From assembly GCA_026119935.1 (NCBI GenBank), contig JALRMH010000047.1, forward strand, positions 229,290-293,289: a stretch of 64,000 nucleotides of DNA, written 5' to 3'. Below, one piece after another: positions 42,668-54,758 of this stretch. The notes under the pieces are model-generated. The model saw only the letters and a list, made by a program, of their open reading frames with translations, ran no database searches and was not told where the DNA came from. Made by a program: the position numbers and the translations under genes. Origin of the DNA: Endothia cerciana (lineage: Eukaryota; Ascomycota; Sordariomycetes; Diaporthales; Cryphonectriaceae). The first letter of the stretch is position 1. Each line of letters opens with the position of its first letter.

Positions 42668-44431
42668 ATGACCTCTCACTCGGTCATCAGGTTCCTCCCC
42701 GCATCAGCCGGACCCCGACCGGATCGACGCGATACTAGGAAGAATGAGTCTGACTTGGCCAGACTTGGTACTATGAGAAAGGAGCAGAAGGATGAGCTGG
42801 AGCGGTTAGACCGTCATCACCACCAACAGCAAGGCGCAGTCGAGGGGCAGATACGCTACCAGCTTGACCGCCTGTTTCAATCTTTCCAGCAGGGGATGCA
42901 GAACCTCTACACTAGCCTGACGCAGACAGTTGAGGCCGAGGTAAAACTTCGCATGCAGCAGGAGCGACTGCGTGAGGAGCATGCCGCGAATAAGAAGGAT
43001 GTTGAGAGGCGATTCTATAACGAGGTATCGCGGTTGATGATGTCTACCTCGACCGCGACACGTCCACAATCTGTTCCCAGCATGTCTACCGGCCCGCTAC
43101 AAGTACCTCTCGGCATTCCTGTGAGCCCGACCTCCTAATAGCACCTGCAATTGCTGATCTCATAACTATAGCAGTCTAATGACGATAATCATGTCATCTC
43201 TCCATTAGCCACATCTGCAATAGTGGTGTCACCATTTCATCAGCAGATGATGCCGAAAGCGATTCCGAGCGATGCTATCATCAGAGAGTTCATCGTTCCG
43301 GAGCCCTCAAGTCCAGACTACATGGCTCCATACCATATGCTGCTGGAACCAACTCCTAGGCGGCGGAAGCTGATCCCTTCCGAGCCTCGTCCTCTGGCTC
43401 CGCGCCAGATCGAGCCCCATCAAGTCGAACCTAGCCCCATAGAGCCCCGCCCCGCGCAACTCGCAGTGGCGCAGCAGATATACGACGAGCGCAGTCACAC
43501 CAGCTTGCAGCAACGTCCAAACGTGACGATGAGCCGACCAACATACTATAGCCCTGTTATACCAGATATAGCACCTGCACGCCTGGAGACGAAGAGGAAG
43601 GCTGTTGAATCGCCAACGACGGATAAAGCCTGCAGAGGAACATATTCAAAGCGCCCACGGACTAGTGACAGACCGGTGGCCTCGGACGTTGTTTTGGAAA
43701 CGCGGAACGAGCGTATAGTCTCCTTTGACGAGGTCTTCCAAAATGGCAAAGCCCAGTACAAGCACAAGATCTTTGAGTGGAAAACAGGCTCAGGAAACTG
43801 GTATATCGTGAGGTGTGACGAGCACCAGGTTCATTTCGGTTTCGGCAACCCGGTCCATGGCGCCGCCAAGCATGTGCACGGTCCGCAGCATGGGAGTATG
43901 GAGAAGAAGCATGACCTCGCCATGGAGATATGCGGCCACCGTGTTCTAGGCTGCAACGCCCAGCTGGCCGAGCGAAACAATCGCGAGTTCGAGCGCGCGT
44001 TAAAACAGGATAATTACCAGGTCTTCAACATGAATCTACTCACTAAGGAGCGGCGGGAGATGCTAGCTGGCGGTGACAGCTCTGCCCAAAAGGAATCGAA
44101 GCCGCTATCCCTCATCAAGGAGCGACCTAGCGACTTAGAGCCCCAGCTTGTTCGTGCGGAGGCAGGAGGACAGCGCGATCCTTTGGCGGTATTAGCAAAG
44201 GCAGCGGCAGCTGTCACGGAGGCGGCCAGCGACAGCAGAGAATCTTCGGAGGTGCTGGAGGTGCCTGAGAGCGCGGCGAAAATCTCTGCGCCGGGATCGC
44301 GCCAAATCAGCTTCGAGCAGCCTGCACGACGGATACGCTCGCCACGCCCGCCGGCCGCAAGGTACCATCACTCTAGAGATAGTAAAGGCTTTCGTAAGCC
44401 AGACCTGCAACATATCCTCAACACAGACTAG
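42668..44431 (+). CDS. 570-residue protein with coiled coil and His/Cys cluster
   Basis: Exons 42668-43120 and 43172-44431 join in phase 0 across a 51-bp intron (GTGAGC donor). Residues 35-125 are a charged coiled coil (ARLGTMRKEQKDELERLDRH, KLRMQQERLREEHAANKKDV). A Pro-rich linker follows, with IEPHQVEPSPIEPRPAQ. Residues about 330-420 hold GNWYIVRCDEHQVHFGF, then GAAKHVHGPQHG, KKHDLAMEICGHRVLGC and LAERNN. The spaced Cys and His residues look like a zinc-binding fold used by fungal nuclear proteins. A KRPRTS stretch could be a nuclear signal. The function is unknown. Confidence 0.75.
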
Positions 44432-45056
44432 AGCTCCTGGCCGGCCGTGGCTAATATGGATTTGTACAAGCAGTACGAGGCTATCAAAGCGCGAGGTGTT
44501 AGCTCGTATGGGGTACAAAAACGTCGACGGGGGGTTCAAAGCGCAGATATAGGCCGCTAGGGCTGTGCATAGCTCTGCCAGAGCCAGCAGCTATTTCGTA
44601 TATAGCCTTAGCTAGTTTGCCCAGCTTCCTTCTTTTCCCTTCTTTATTTTCTATAACGCTATTCATTTTTTTTTTTTTTTTTTTTCAGTTTTTCTCCCCC
44701 TTGAACTCGCAGGCAACTACAATCTCTAAAGCTTCTACTATTGAAATTAATGGAAAGATCTTCATATAATGGAAAACATTGTTATAGGCTGGCATTCTGC
44801 ACGATAAGTCACCCCTGGCTAGCTATACTACATACATATATACATATATATTATGTATATTTCTCTACCCTATACACCCACTACGATCGTTGTTGTGGCA
44901 ATGAGAAAATGTGGTTCCGATGTTTCTGTCATTGATAGTACAGATCTTTAGCCTTTCGAGGAGTTGAAAAGAGATCCGGCTGGCTTGAGGAGGCTTTCTG
45001 AGTGGGCTGGGCTGTAGTTGATAGCCTTAAGCGTGCGTTGAGAAAGATATTTATTC
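44432..45056. other. Intergenic, T20 tract at 44667-44687
   Basis: No gene. It leads into the transposon cluster. Confidence 0.5.
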
Positions 45057-45910
45057 TAGCAAGCTAACCTGACGACTCTAATAATACCTGCTTATTAATC
45101 CTCGACAGCTATAAAAGCTATATAATAACTGAATTTATATAGAAATGCTTCTAGAATAATATTCTGTTGCTTTATTTACCTCTATATATATTATATATAC
45201 TTTAACCTCTCGACTTAAGTGTCTTCTTATTATTAAAACAGGCCTATTAGAAAAGCATTAGTCTTCTAAACCAGTATAGCGACTCAACAGTTTCGAATAA
45301 ACGAATTTTCCTTAAGAACTATTATCTAGCTCATCTCGACAGACTTTCTCGCTAGAATATTCTGTCTGGGTGGAAAGCTTCAGGTCTTTAGCCAGTCTCC
45401 CTTGTCAAGCCACTCCTTAGCCCTCTTCTCCTTAAGGGCGTTCAACGACGTACCCAGGACGAGTCAGATACTAGCTTAGAGCTATCGACAGCACTAAACT
45501 TTACGTCTAAATACTCTTTAGACCAATCGAATATCTTTTCAACGCCTAGGAAGGCCAAGGACCTACAGGACTAGCTGCACTAATACAAGGACCTACTTTA
45601 TCCGTCGCCAGGGCAACATATTCTTTTTAGAAAGATTACTAAGGGCTTTGATGAGAAAGACCTGCAGTTAGCTAATGCTCTTGAGAGGGTTAAAGCTCTT
45701 GAAAGACAGGTAGAGGCTACTAAGCCAAAAAAGAAGAAAAAGGTCGAGTTAAGCCCAAATTCTAAGTTTGCTGATATCAAGGCTGTGCAGAGGACTCAGG
45801 AAAAGGCTAATAAAGATGCTGATAGTTCGAGTGAAGAGAGCGATGTCGAATTGCCTGGGGCTGAAGAGGACTGTATTATAGTTGCAGATGGGGGTGAATA
45901 ATAAAGAAAT
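45057..45910 (+). mobile_element. Fot1/pogo-like element A, left fragment
   Basis: From CTAGCAAGCTAACC on, the sequence parallels the 3' half of elements B and C, ending with the ESDVELPGAEEDCIIVADGGE coding tail. Earlier codons are heavily decayed. Element A continues after the copia insertion at 52103 (ATTATGTGTATGG, then GC-rich terminal repeat to about 52185). Its 5' part is missing or unrecognisable. Confidence 0.7.
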
Positions 45911-45962
45911 TGTAGATTGATAGGCTTGAGGAGTTGAAGGGAGCTGGCAGCTGAGTGGCTGG

Positions 45963-46187
45963 TGTTGAATTTAAACGAGTGGATGAAGCTTTTTTCTTCT
46001 AACTACTGATCTCTTCAAGAGAGACGATGAGGCTATTTATGTGTAACTATCGCCGGAGATTCTGGCTTTAGGGCTCGTATTTACGAGCCTGTGTGGCCTT
46101 CTGAGACGAGGCCATCGTGAACTGATACAGATTCTAGACCGGCTTCTTCGGCGTAGGTTTCAGGCAGACGGGGCCTGTCGATCAACA
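45963..46187 (+). mobile_element. Solo LTR, family 3, inside the copia 5' LTR
   Basis: A 225-bp insert begins TGTTGAATTT and ends GATCAACA, flanked by perfect 5-bp duplications GCTGG (45958-45962 and 46188-46192). It is absent from the 3' LTR, which runs straight through GGCTGGCGGGCC. Confidence 0.85.
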
Positions 46188-46342
46188 GCTGGCGGGCCGA
46201 TGCCAAAACCCACAGCCTACATAGACCCAGCCTGGCCAGGCTGGGCTAGATAGCTTCCTTCCTTCTGAATACAACAACAACCACCTGAATCAAAACCTGT
46301 ACTATCTGCAGATCTGCTTCTGACGTTTGTAACCTACCAACA

Positions 46343-47560
46343 CTGATTAGTGGTTGATTTAGTCAACCACAGACAGTTAGGTAGAAGAGACAGACAGCCC
46401 TGTTCTTTTGCAAAGAAGATGCAAGCGGCTGAAAAAGATTACCAATAACCCGAATCTGTACACTGAGCACGACAGTGTCTCTCTTCCAGAGCTTCTACGC
46501 ACAAGTGCCATCAGGCCGTTCAAATTATTAGGAACGCAACCTATCGTGCAGGTTTAGAGTCTATATTGTGCGTATATCTGGGGTATTTTGTACCTCATTA
46601 TCGCCACTTTCCCAAATATCTAGAGTGATATCTACAGGGAGTCCACGTCTACCGGATCCCTCAACTATATCTCGCAGTTCGTAAGAATAAGTTTAGCCTT
46701 ACAACTTAGGACTCGCCTTGCCGATAGATATTATAGGCAAAGGTGTGCGAGAAATAGGGGACAAAGCTTCCCTGAGTTTCGACTTCCTGTTCTTACTGTA
46801 GGAGCCTGCATCGTACCTATTAGGCTGTTTATTTACAGATGGAGTGCTAGGCGGAGCGTTCATTGGATTGTGCCGTGAGTTTCTGTTTCTTCTCAAATAA
46901 TTCATAGTGCTATCTACAGGACAGATTAAAGCCTAAGGGGCCCTTGCAGATAAGACTTCGCTGAATCTTCTTCGATTTTGCTCTGAACCTTATATGTGCT
47001 GACCCTGGCTTGCAGGAATATCGGCGCAGCTATCTTTGGAGGCGGCACCTGTCTGGATATTCTTTAGGTTATAGGCTATATAATTAACACCTACCAAAAG
47101 TATGCAGCGAGTGCTATAGCGGCAATTCTCGTCCTTCGAAGCATTTTGGCTTTTGCCTTGCCTCTCATTGCTCCTGCTCTGTAAGCTATCCTTTAATTGC
47201 TATGTTTCTAAGGACTTAGCTGCGCTTCGCGATACCCTCGCGTTGTTTTACACTCTCTAGAAGAAACGACTATGCTAATCCTCAAGCCAGGCGACGGTTT
47301 ATACGTCTCCTCGCCAGCGCGTCTATCAATGCAGAACAACAAGCGAACAGAACGAGCGACGGTTTATACGTCCCCTCGCCAGAGTATCTGTCCATCTACA
47401 CGATCAACAGTACGAACGCTTTAAAGACCCTGGAGCGACTACTTCCGTATAAAACCATCAGCACTACGAGAACCCTCGTGCCTGATAACCTCTCTTTCCC
47501 CCCCCCCCCCCTTTCCTTTTCTAAAAACCTTCACCCGCCCCTGCTATAGAACCCTCAGGA
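46343..47560. other. Copia leader region
   Basis: No coding frame is intact. A direct repeat of GCGACGGTTTATACGTC plus CTCGCCAG occurs at about 47288 and 47359. A C11 run lies at about 47501. Confidence 0.5.
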
Positions 47561-47897
47561 GACAGCGCGTCTGAGCGCAGTAGCAGCAGCACTGCCGACC
47601 TCTTTGCGATAACCCGCGAGAACCTCATGAAAGGGGGCAATATCAGCGCAGCCAACTAGATAGACGTGGGCCCAGCGCTGTAGCGCGTACCTGCTACGAA
47701 GGACTCGAATCCCACACACCTTACAACAGCTGTAGCAAAAGCACTATATGACTACTCCTCTGGGAAGCTCTTCGACGATGACCTCTTCCAGGCCTTCCGT
47801 GAGGACTTCAAAGACTAGACAGAAGCCTTATTCAAGGACGTCACATCTAGCTTTCAACGCGAACTAAAGAGGCTCCTCCGCGTTCGCAGTGTCTATA

Positions 47898-49738
47898 AGT
47901 CAAAGCCCCCCCTTGTTGGCACCCCTGAACGGCCACACCGCCACTTCCACCACCTCTACTTTTATCAACCTTTCTCAACCAATTCTTATTCAGATAACTT
48001 CATCTTTTCACAGGACTTTGATATGCCTAAAAAGAAGCTCTATACCGAATTTGAGCTTGCCCAGGCCATCGAGGCTATCGGGAAGGGCTTGTCACAGAAA
48101 CAGGCCTCACGCAAGTACGGCATTCCAAGGTCTACTCTTCAACAACGTCTGGCAGGAAGAGAATCGCATCAAATAGCCTATCAATACTAGCAAAGGCTCT
48201 CTTTTACTCAGGAAAAGAAGTTGGCTGAATAGATCCTCATCTAGGAAAGCCTAGGGCTCCCACCTAGCCACTCCGAACTCAAGCACTTTGCTCAGAGGAT
48301 CCTCAAGGTCCAGAAAGACCCTCAAGAGCTAGGAAAGAGATAGACTAAGGGCTTTTTGAAGAGAAATCCAGAGATATACGTTTGAAAGAATCGACGGATT
48401 GCCTCTGAACGAATCAATAGAGCTACAACAGAGGTAATACAGCCTTGGTTTCGTCTTTTTGATCTTCCTCAAGTTCAAGCCATTAAGCTAGCTAATCGAT
48501 GGAATATAGATGAGGCTGGGATAGTTGAGGGCTAAGGAGAGAATAGATTAGTCCTCGGTGGCTCTTCTTTATGTTCAATCTATCGAAAAGAGCCTAGGTC
48601 GAGGTCCTAGACCTCTTTCCTCGAGTGTATCTCTGCTACAGGTGCCTATCTCGTTCCTCTAGTGATTTTCAAAGGGAAAACAGTTCAACAATAGTAGTTT
48701 CCTCTCCTCTTAGACTCTTTTAAGGGCTAGCAGTTCATATCTACAAGAAACAGATAGACTAATAACGCTATAGCACTTAAATAGCTAGAAAAGATCTTCA
48801 TCCTAGGCAGCACGCTAGCAGACCCCTTAGAGACTAGACTATTAGTCCTAAATAGCTATAGAAGCTATATAACTAATAAGTTTATATAGTAATGCTATTA
48901 AAACAACATCCTGTTGATTTACCTCCCTCTTTATACCTCTTACATGCTTTAACCTCTTGATCTAAGGGTCTTCTTATCTTTTAAAAGGGTATATAGATGA
49001 AAAATCAGTTATATAAGCTAGTAAGGGGATTCAATAGTGCTAAGGAAGCATTTATTCCTCGAAAACTATCGCGAGGCTTGTTTAGAAGGTCTCTCTAGCT
49101 AGAATATCAAGTCAGGGTAGAAAGCTTCTGGTTTATAGCCTATCAGACCCTCTAAGCCACTCCTAAGCCCTCTTCTCCTTGAAAATACTCCTCAGCATAT
49201 TCAGACCAAGGCAAATTCAAGTTCAATAGCATCAACAGCACCTCAGCTTACCCAGAAAGCCTCCTCGAGCCCACCAGCCATCTTTTCAACTCCTCGAAAG
49301 GCTAAAGATCTATACCACCAGCTACAGAAGAACCGGCATCAACTTTCATCAGCCCCAATGCAACGGATACTCTTTAGAAAGATACAAAAAGCATTCAACG
49401 AGAGGGATATCGAACTGGCAAGGGCCCTAGAGAAGAATGAGGCACTGGAAAGGCAGGCTGAGGCCAGAAGGCCAACTAAAAGAAGAAAGGTGGATACAAG
49501 CCTGAATTCGAGGTTTGCAGATATTGAAGATATACAGAGGGCTCAAAATGCAGTCAATAGGAATGCTGATAGTCAGGATGAAGAGAGCGATGTCGAGTTA
49601 CCTACTGATAAGGAGGACTGTATCGTAGTGGGTGAATAGGAAGAGAAATGTATATAAAACAATGTATATATGGGTTGGCGGTGTGGCCGTTCAGGGGTGC
49701 TAACAAGGGGGGGGTGCCAACAAGGGGGGGCTTTGACT
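47898..49738 (+). mobile_element. Fot1/pogo-like element B, full length, RIP-decayed
   Basis: Terminal inverted repeats begin AGTCAAAGCCCCCCCTTG and end CTTTGACT, with TA on both sides as expected for a Tc1/mariner-superfamily insertion. The right repeat carries an extra 15-bp duplicate. From the ATG at 48023 the transposase N-terminus reads ELAQAIEAIGKGLSQKQASR, KYGIPRSTLQQRL (a Psq/CENP-B helix-turn-helix). The DDE domain that follows is broken by many stops, mostly TAG where element C has TGG or CAG. The C-terminal coiled-coil end (SDVELPTDKEDCIVVGE) stays open. It lies inside the copia coding region. Confidence 0.85.
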
Positions 49739-50014
49739 TACAGGATATAACCAAGGCTGAAGAGCTGGCAGATACAGATTTCGAGCCTGGATCCCGAAGA
49801 GCACGAAACAGACGCGAAACCTCTGCCCTCTCTGCCCCCCTCAGCGCCCCCTTTGAGGAATCAGATGTAAAGGGAAGTCGAGGACCTCGTCGGCCGCGGC
49901 GTGTTCAGCTTTGGACAATACGACCCTGAAAAGCACGCCGGCTATCGCATCTTGAAGGCCCGAACGGCCCGGGAGATCAAGGGCAAGAATACGAAGCCGT
50001 ACGAGAAGTCTCTT

Positions 50015-51275
50015 CAACCCCCTTCAGTTTGATTAGCTTTTCCTCAACCAATTCTAATCCGGATAACTTCATCTTCTCAACAAACCCTCATACGACTATC
50101 ATGAAGCCATATTCAGAGTTTGAGCTGAATCAGGCCATCGAGGCTATCAGAAAAGGCTTGTCTCAGCGGCAGGCCTCGAAGAAATAGGGCATCCCAAGGA
50201 CTACTCTTCAGGCTCGCCTGGAAGGAAGAGAATCGCATAAAACAGCCCACGAAAACCAGCAAAGGCTCTCTATTGACCAAGAAAGAAGACTTGCTGAATG
50301 GATCCTTATTCAGGAAAGCCCAGGCCTTCCACCCAGCCGTTCAGAACTCAGGCACTTTGCTCAACAGATCCTCGAGATCCGTGGGCAAACAGTGTAACAA
50401 CAATGGTTTCCTGTTGGTTTCAAAACAACATCCTGCTGCTTTACTTGCCTCCTCATACCTCCCACGTTCTTCAGCCCCTCGATCTAGGGGTCTTTTCATC
50501 TCTTAAACGAGCATATAGAAAGAAAGTCAGCAGTTTAGGCTGATAGGGGAATCCAACGATCTTTGGCAAGCGATTATTCCTCGAGAACTATCGTCTGGCC
50601 CGCCTGGAAGGCCTTTCTAGCCAGAATATCCGATCTGGATGGAAAGCAACTAGTCTGTGGCCTTTAAGGCCCTCTGAAGCGCTCTTGAGTCCTCTTCTCC
50701 TCGAAAACAGTCAACCAGGCACCCAGATCCAGCTAAACTCAGGCTCAATACAGTCAACAGCGCCTAAAGCTTTCCCAGAAAGCTTCCCCAAGCCAGCCAG
50801 TCATCTTTTCAAGCCCTCGAAAGGCCAGACAGCCATATCATCAGCTGCAGGAGAACCGGCACCATCTTTCAACAGACTCAGGCCGCCGTATACTATCCAG
50901 GAAGATACAAAGGGCATATGATGAAAGAGACCTCGAATTCGCCAAGGCGTTGGAGGAAAATAAGGCGTTGAAGAGGCAGATTGGGGCTCAGAGGCCTAGT
51001 AAAAGAAGAAAGGTCGATGTGAGCCCGAATTCGAAGTCTGCAGGGGTTGAAGCTATACAGAGGGCTCAAAATGCAGTCAATCGACATGAGGATAGTCTGG
51101 ATGAAGAGAACGAGGTCGAATTACCTACTGATGAGGAGGATTGCACCGGGGTGGGTGAATAGGATAGAAAAGTAGTTAATATATATATATATATATGTGT
51201 GTGTGTATATGTGGTGAGGACGGCCGGGGTGGCCGAAAACCCCGGGTGGCCGAAACCCCCCCCCCCCCTCTGACT
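50015..51275 (+). mobile_element. Fot1/pogo-like element C, internally deleted
   Basis: From the ATG at 50101 it has the same helix-turn-helix N-terminus (one TAG in place of the Tyr of KYG). The sequence jumps at 50385 and again at about 50412, removing most of the DDE domain. The C-terminal coiled-coil part is open to 51161. The right end has a GGCCGGGGTGGCCGAAA repeat finishing CTCTGACT and TA. The left inverted repeat is lost. It interrupts the copia reverse transcriptase after KPYEKS. Confidence 0.75.
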
Positions 51276-52102
51276 TATCACGCAGGCCTATCCCCAGGCC
51301 CAGACAAAGCTCCTTCGGACTTATTCTGGCCGCTGTCCCTGACGGACCAAGGACGGGTAAGGCTAAGCTTGGTATGGTGACCTCGACGTACGAATCCGTG
51401 CCTCTTGATAACCAGCCCTGGGCCTACCTCGCGTTTTGGACTTGTCGGCATGCAGACTGACGATACCCTCAGCTGCTGCGCAGGCACAGGACCCTGACGA
51501 CGACGAGTACGCAAGGCTGAACAGGCGCCCTTTGTAGCAAATAGACAACCTCGAACAAGGCCTATGATACATCCTTATCAACCTCGAGAGCATAAAGCCC
51601 GTCGTCGCCGACAGCACGTTCAAGACCCGTGGCAGCCTTATCCACCGGGGCTCAACCAGGTGCCGAAGGGTTACCCGTTCAGCCTGGGTACGACGAGAGA
51701 GAAGCGCCTGATGGTAAGACATCATGGCCCTTCGCCAGTCTTACGAGAGGAGGGAAACCGCAGAGATCCGATGGATCCACGGCGACGATAACCCCGCGGA
51801 CGCGATGACCAAGGGATCGCCGAACCGCGCGCTGGAACGTATCGCCGTCCAGGAAGGTCGTTTCGAACGTGAAGAGAAAAAGTGCCAGTGTGGACTGATA
51901 GGCTTGGGGGGTTGAAGGGAGCCGGCAGCTGAGTGGCTGGCGGGCCGATGCCAAAACCCACAGCCTGCACAGGCTTCAGGCCAGGCCAGGCCAGGCCAGG
52001 CCAGGCCAGGCCAGGCAGACCGGCCTGGATAGCTTCCTTCCTTCTGGATCAACGACCTGTACTGCCTGCAGACCTGCTTCTGACGTTTGTGGCCTACCAA
52101 CA

Positions 52103-52185
52103 GACATTCAATTATGTGTATGGATTTTTCGTGTGGCTGGCCGGGGTGCGCCGGACCGGGGGTGCGCCGGAAGTGGGTCCTTCGG
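52103..52185 (+). mobile_element. Fot1-like element A, right remainder
   Basis: ATTATGTGTATGG followed by GCTGGCCGGGGTGCGCC parallels the 3' end of elements B and C, completing element A across the copia insertion. Confidence 0.5.
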
Positions 52186-52309
52186 CTTCCGCTGCAGGAA
52201 AAGTACGAAGCACGCTCACAAACGCGGGCCTCAGTCCTGGGCAGCGAGGCCCATATGCCATCTGTCAAGCTGTTGATGCGCATCCTCCCCAGGCATCTAG
52301 AGGATCTTC

Positions 52310-52962
52310 AGTATGTGCGTCGCCGCCTGAAACATCAGCCCTGAACAGCCCCGCCCCTTGTAGCGTTCTCGGATCACACTCTTTGTCATTCATTCATTCT
52401 TCCTAGGTTCGCTAGACTCGGTATCTACCACGCCTGACACACACACACACACACACAGAGAGAGAGAAGTATAACAGATGTCTCGCCGCTCCACACTGGT
52501 CTTTTTCCAACCTTCAAGAGTCCAGAAGCCAAGCCTGACACGCAAGCCTGGTCTCTCGGCAGGGAGATGAAGAGACCCCCGTCTTGCGTGGCGTCCTGCA
52601 CACTAGCACTGAAGGACCCGGTACACTGTTGTTGCGGAGGTCCGATCACCTGGTGGTCTCTTGGCAATTGCTCCGCAGGAGAGCACACGGCCATACCGGT
52701 CTTCTCAGGTACCCGCGGGCATCTTGTGTTCCTCTCCGTCTTGTTTCGGGGGTCGTCCGGACCGAGAGCCATCCTCAACATAGATGTCAAGGATGAGAAG
52801 AGGCCGTCGGGTCGGATCAAAGCCGCGGGTAAGGGCTTTTTTCCAGAACTGCTTCTGGGTTTTTTTAGATATGCCAGTCTGGGCCGTGATGCTGTCGTAT
52901 TCCAGGCCGGCAGCAAGGAGGGCTAGGATCTGAGACCTGGTTGCAATACAGTATTTCACCAT
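52310..52962 (-). pseudogene. Tc1/mariner-like transposase relic
   Basis: From the ATG at 52962 the minus strand reads VKYCIATRSQILALLAAGLE, YDSITAQTGISKKTQ and GFDPTRRP, a Tc1-type paired helix-turn-helix, and then SGRPPKQ. After frame changes DRYGRVLSCGAIAK, TLEGWKK, SGETSVILL and TKSVIRERYKG follow in the order seen in Tc1-like transposases. The first catalytic Asp (usually in TDETSVIL) reads Gly. A CA/GT repeat has expanded within it (52440-52468). Confidence 0.7.
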
Positions 52963-53608
52963 GGTGATGTGATAGATGAGCACTGGGTGGGGGGAAAAAA
53001 AAAAAAAATAAAGAGAGATGGAAACAGACGGAGAGGGGGGGGGGGGATCAAGGAGTATCTTGACATAGGGGCTTATTTATTTCTGTAGAAGGGTGAATAA
53101 CGTCAGGGTTCAGGACTTCTGCTGGCGCATTGAAGACTTTTGGTCCAGACCTCCCGTACATAAGTCAATGCAACATGAGCCTCGTCTATCTGGGGTAGGG
53201 CCGTACGGCACCCGGGGTTGGATGGCAGGGTATTCCTGTCCATCTCTCAGTGCTCGCGCTGTCATGTGGGCCGTCCGCAACCATCATCATACTCCAGACC
53301 CGTCAGAGTCCCGCGACTGACCTTGTGTCCTGCATGGAGCAGACCATCGTCATGGTCGCCAGACCTCCTGACCCCGCCCTGCGAGGAGCACGACCCCTCG
53401 GCGGACGATGTGTCGCGATGGTACGACGAGAACCTGGCCCCGCGTTTACATATGGATAGTGACGACCCGCTGGTCAGCGACGTGGCGGGGTGGCGCGACA
53501 GGTGGATAAGGAGGGCCACTAGATATTGAAATCCAGGTCCTCTGGCTCTGGAACATGTCCCATCATCATCCGGTGACCGCAGCAGCCAGCCAGCCAGGCA
53601 CCTCAGAG

Positions 53609-53610
<2 letters not shown>

Positions 53611-53657
<47 letters not shown>
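53611..53657 (+). repeat. AGC trinucleotide repeat, about 15 units
   Basis: Uninterrupted AGC/CAG units. The long Ala and Leu runs in the overlapping frames are products of this repeat. Confidence 0.95.
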
Positions 53658-53658
<1 letters not shown>

Positions 53659-54166
53659 GAAGCCCCTCCTCCGTACGCCGGGCTGCATGCACCATCCTGC
53701 GCCGGCCTCCCCGCCGAGACCATCCTTCCTAGGGGGGCGTCGACAGGTCCGTCCCGCCTTCTGACAACAACGAGGACGCTGCCAGGGTGTCAGGGCGGGT
53801 TGACCTCGTACCCCCCCCCCCCCCAAAGAGGAATGTACGGGCCACCAACCAGGGAGCTGCACGAGATGAAACAGGCGTGGCACGACATCAGGCAGGAAGT
53901 TGCATGAAACCAAGCAGGGGGTTGCGGTTGACCAACCAAGCAAATCGACATAACCGGGGAGGATCGGGAAAGAGATCGGGCAGGCCATGCACCTGCTAGG
54001 AAGACTCCCTCAGCAGGCAAGATAAGGCACAGCCCAACAACAACAACAAGGTCATGAAATATGCCAAATACTACAGGAACTCCCTTCGGATCCATCTTGG
54101 GTGTCACGACCAGTTAGTTGTTGGGGGGGGGGTTCAGCCCGAGACGCCCTTGAGGATGATGGTTGG

Positions 54167-54169
<3 letters not shown>

Positions 54170-54233
<64 letters not shown>
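54170..54233 (+). repeat. GT dinucleotide repeat, about 32 units
   Basis: A perfect GT tract, unusually long for a filamentous ascomycete. Confidence 0.95.
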
Positions 54234-54238
<5 letters not shown>

Positions 54239-54758
54239 AGCAGGTTTCGTATGGCATGGCGTATGACAAGGTGAACGAACGCTCTGGTCAGGCAGAGGCT
54301 ACGGCCGGGCCTGGTTTTCACACGCCAAAACACCGTGTACACCCAGGGGACGAGGTGGACGGACCGGGTGGATAGACTCGGGAGATGCTGTGGGGACCTG
54401 GTCAGCGCGGAGACAGAAGACGTAGTGCAAGCCTATATCGGTGTCGTAACCAACCAACCATGATCTTGATTCTAGTTTCAACATGGATGGGGGAGGAAGC
54501 GTGCCGGCGCCGGGACGCTATTCAGCAGCTCTTTCTGCTACCACAGAAGGTCTTATATGTTGTAATCCCCTCTCAGTCGGCTCGCGATAGTATCCTTACA
54601 CACTCTTCGACCCCGATCCCCAGTAGTGGCCAAAACCGCCCTCGGCTTGTTGGCCCTCCACCTGATCAGGACAGACACATGCTGTCTTTTATTTTTTTTT
54701 TTTTTTTTATTACAAGTAATATAAACGACAAGGGGAAACCACTCCCCCGCCCGGCCTA

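Larger units (their letters stand above)
45911..52102 (+). mobile_element. Ty1/copia retrotransposon, defective, with nested insertions
   Basis: LTRs at 45911-46342 and 51889-52102 begin TGTRGAYTGATAGG and end CCTACCAACA. They are flanked by GAAAT and GACAT, a 5-bp duplication with one change. A purine tract (GAAGAGAAAAAG) precedes the 3' LTR. Coding remains: a gag-like part at about 47560-47890 (SGKLFDDDLFQAFREDFKD), the start of reverse transcriptase at about 49870-50014 (FSFGQYDPEKHAGYRILKAR, KPYEKS), a further RT piece from 51276 (QAYPQAQTKL; GLVGMQTDDTL), and the RNase H end at 51724-51888 (IRWIHGDDNPADAMTK). Protease and integrase are missing, so it is not autonomous. Confidence 0.8.

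Noticed and set aside
53262..53988. Minus-strand frames with long Leu or Ala runs
   Set aside because: The runs come from the AGC repeat and the rest has no coding character.
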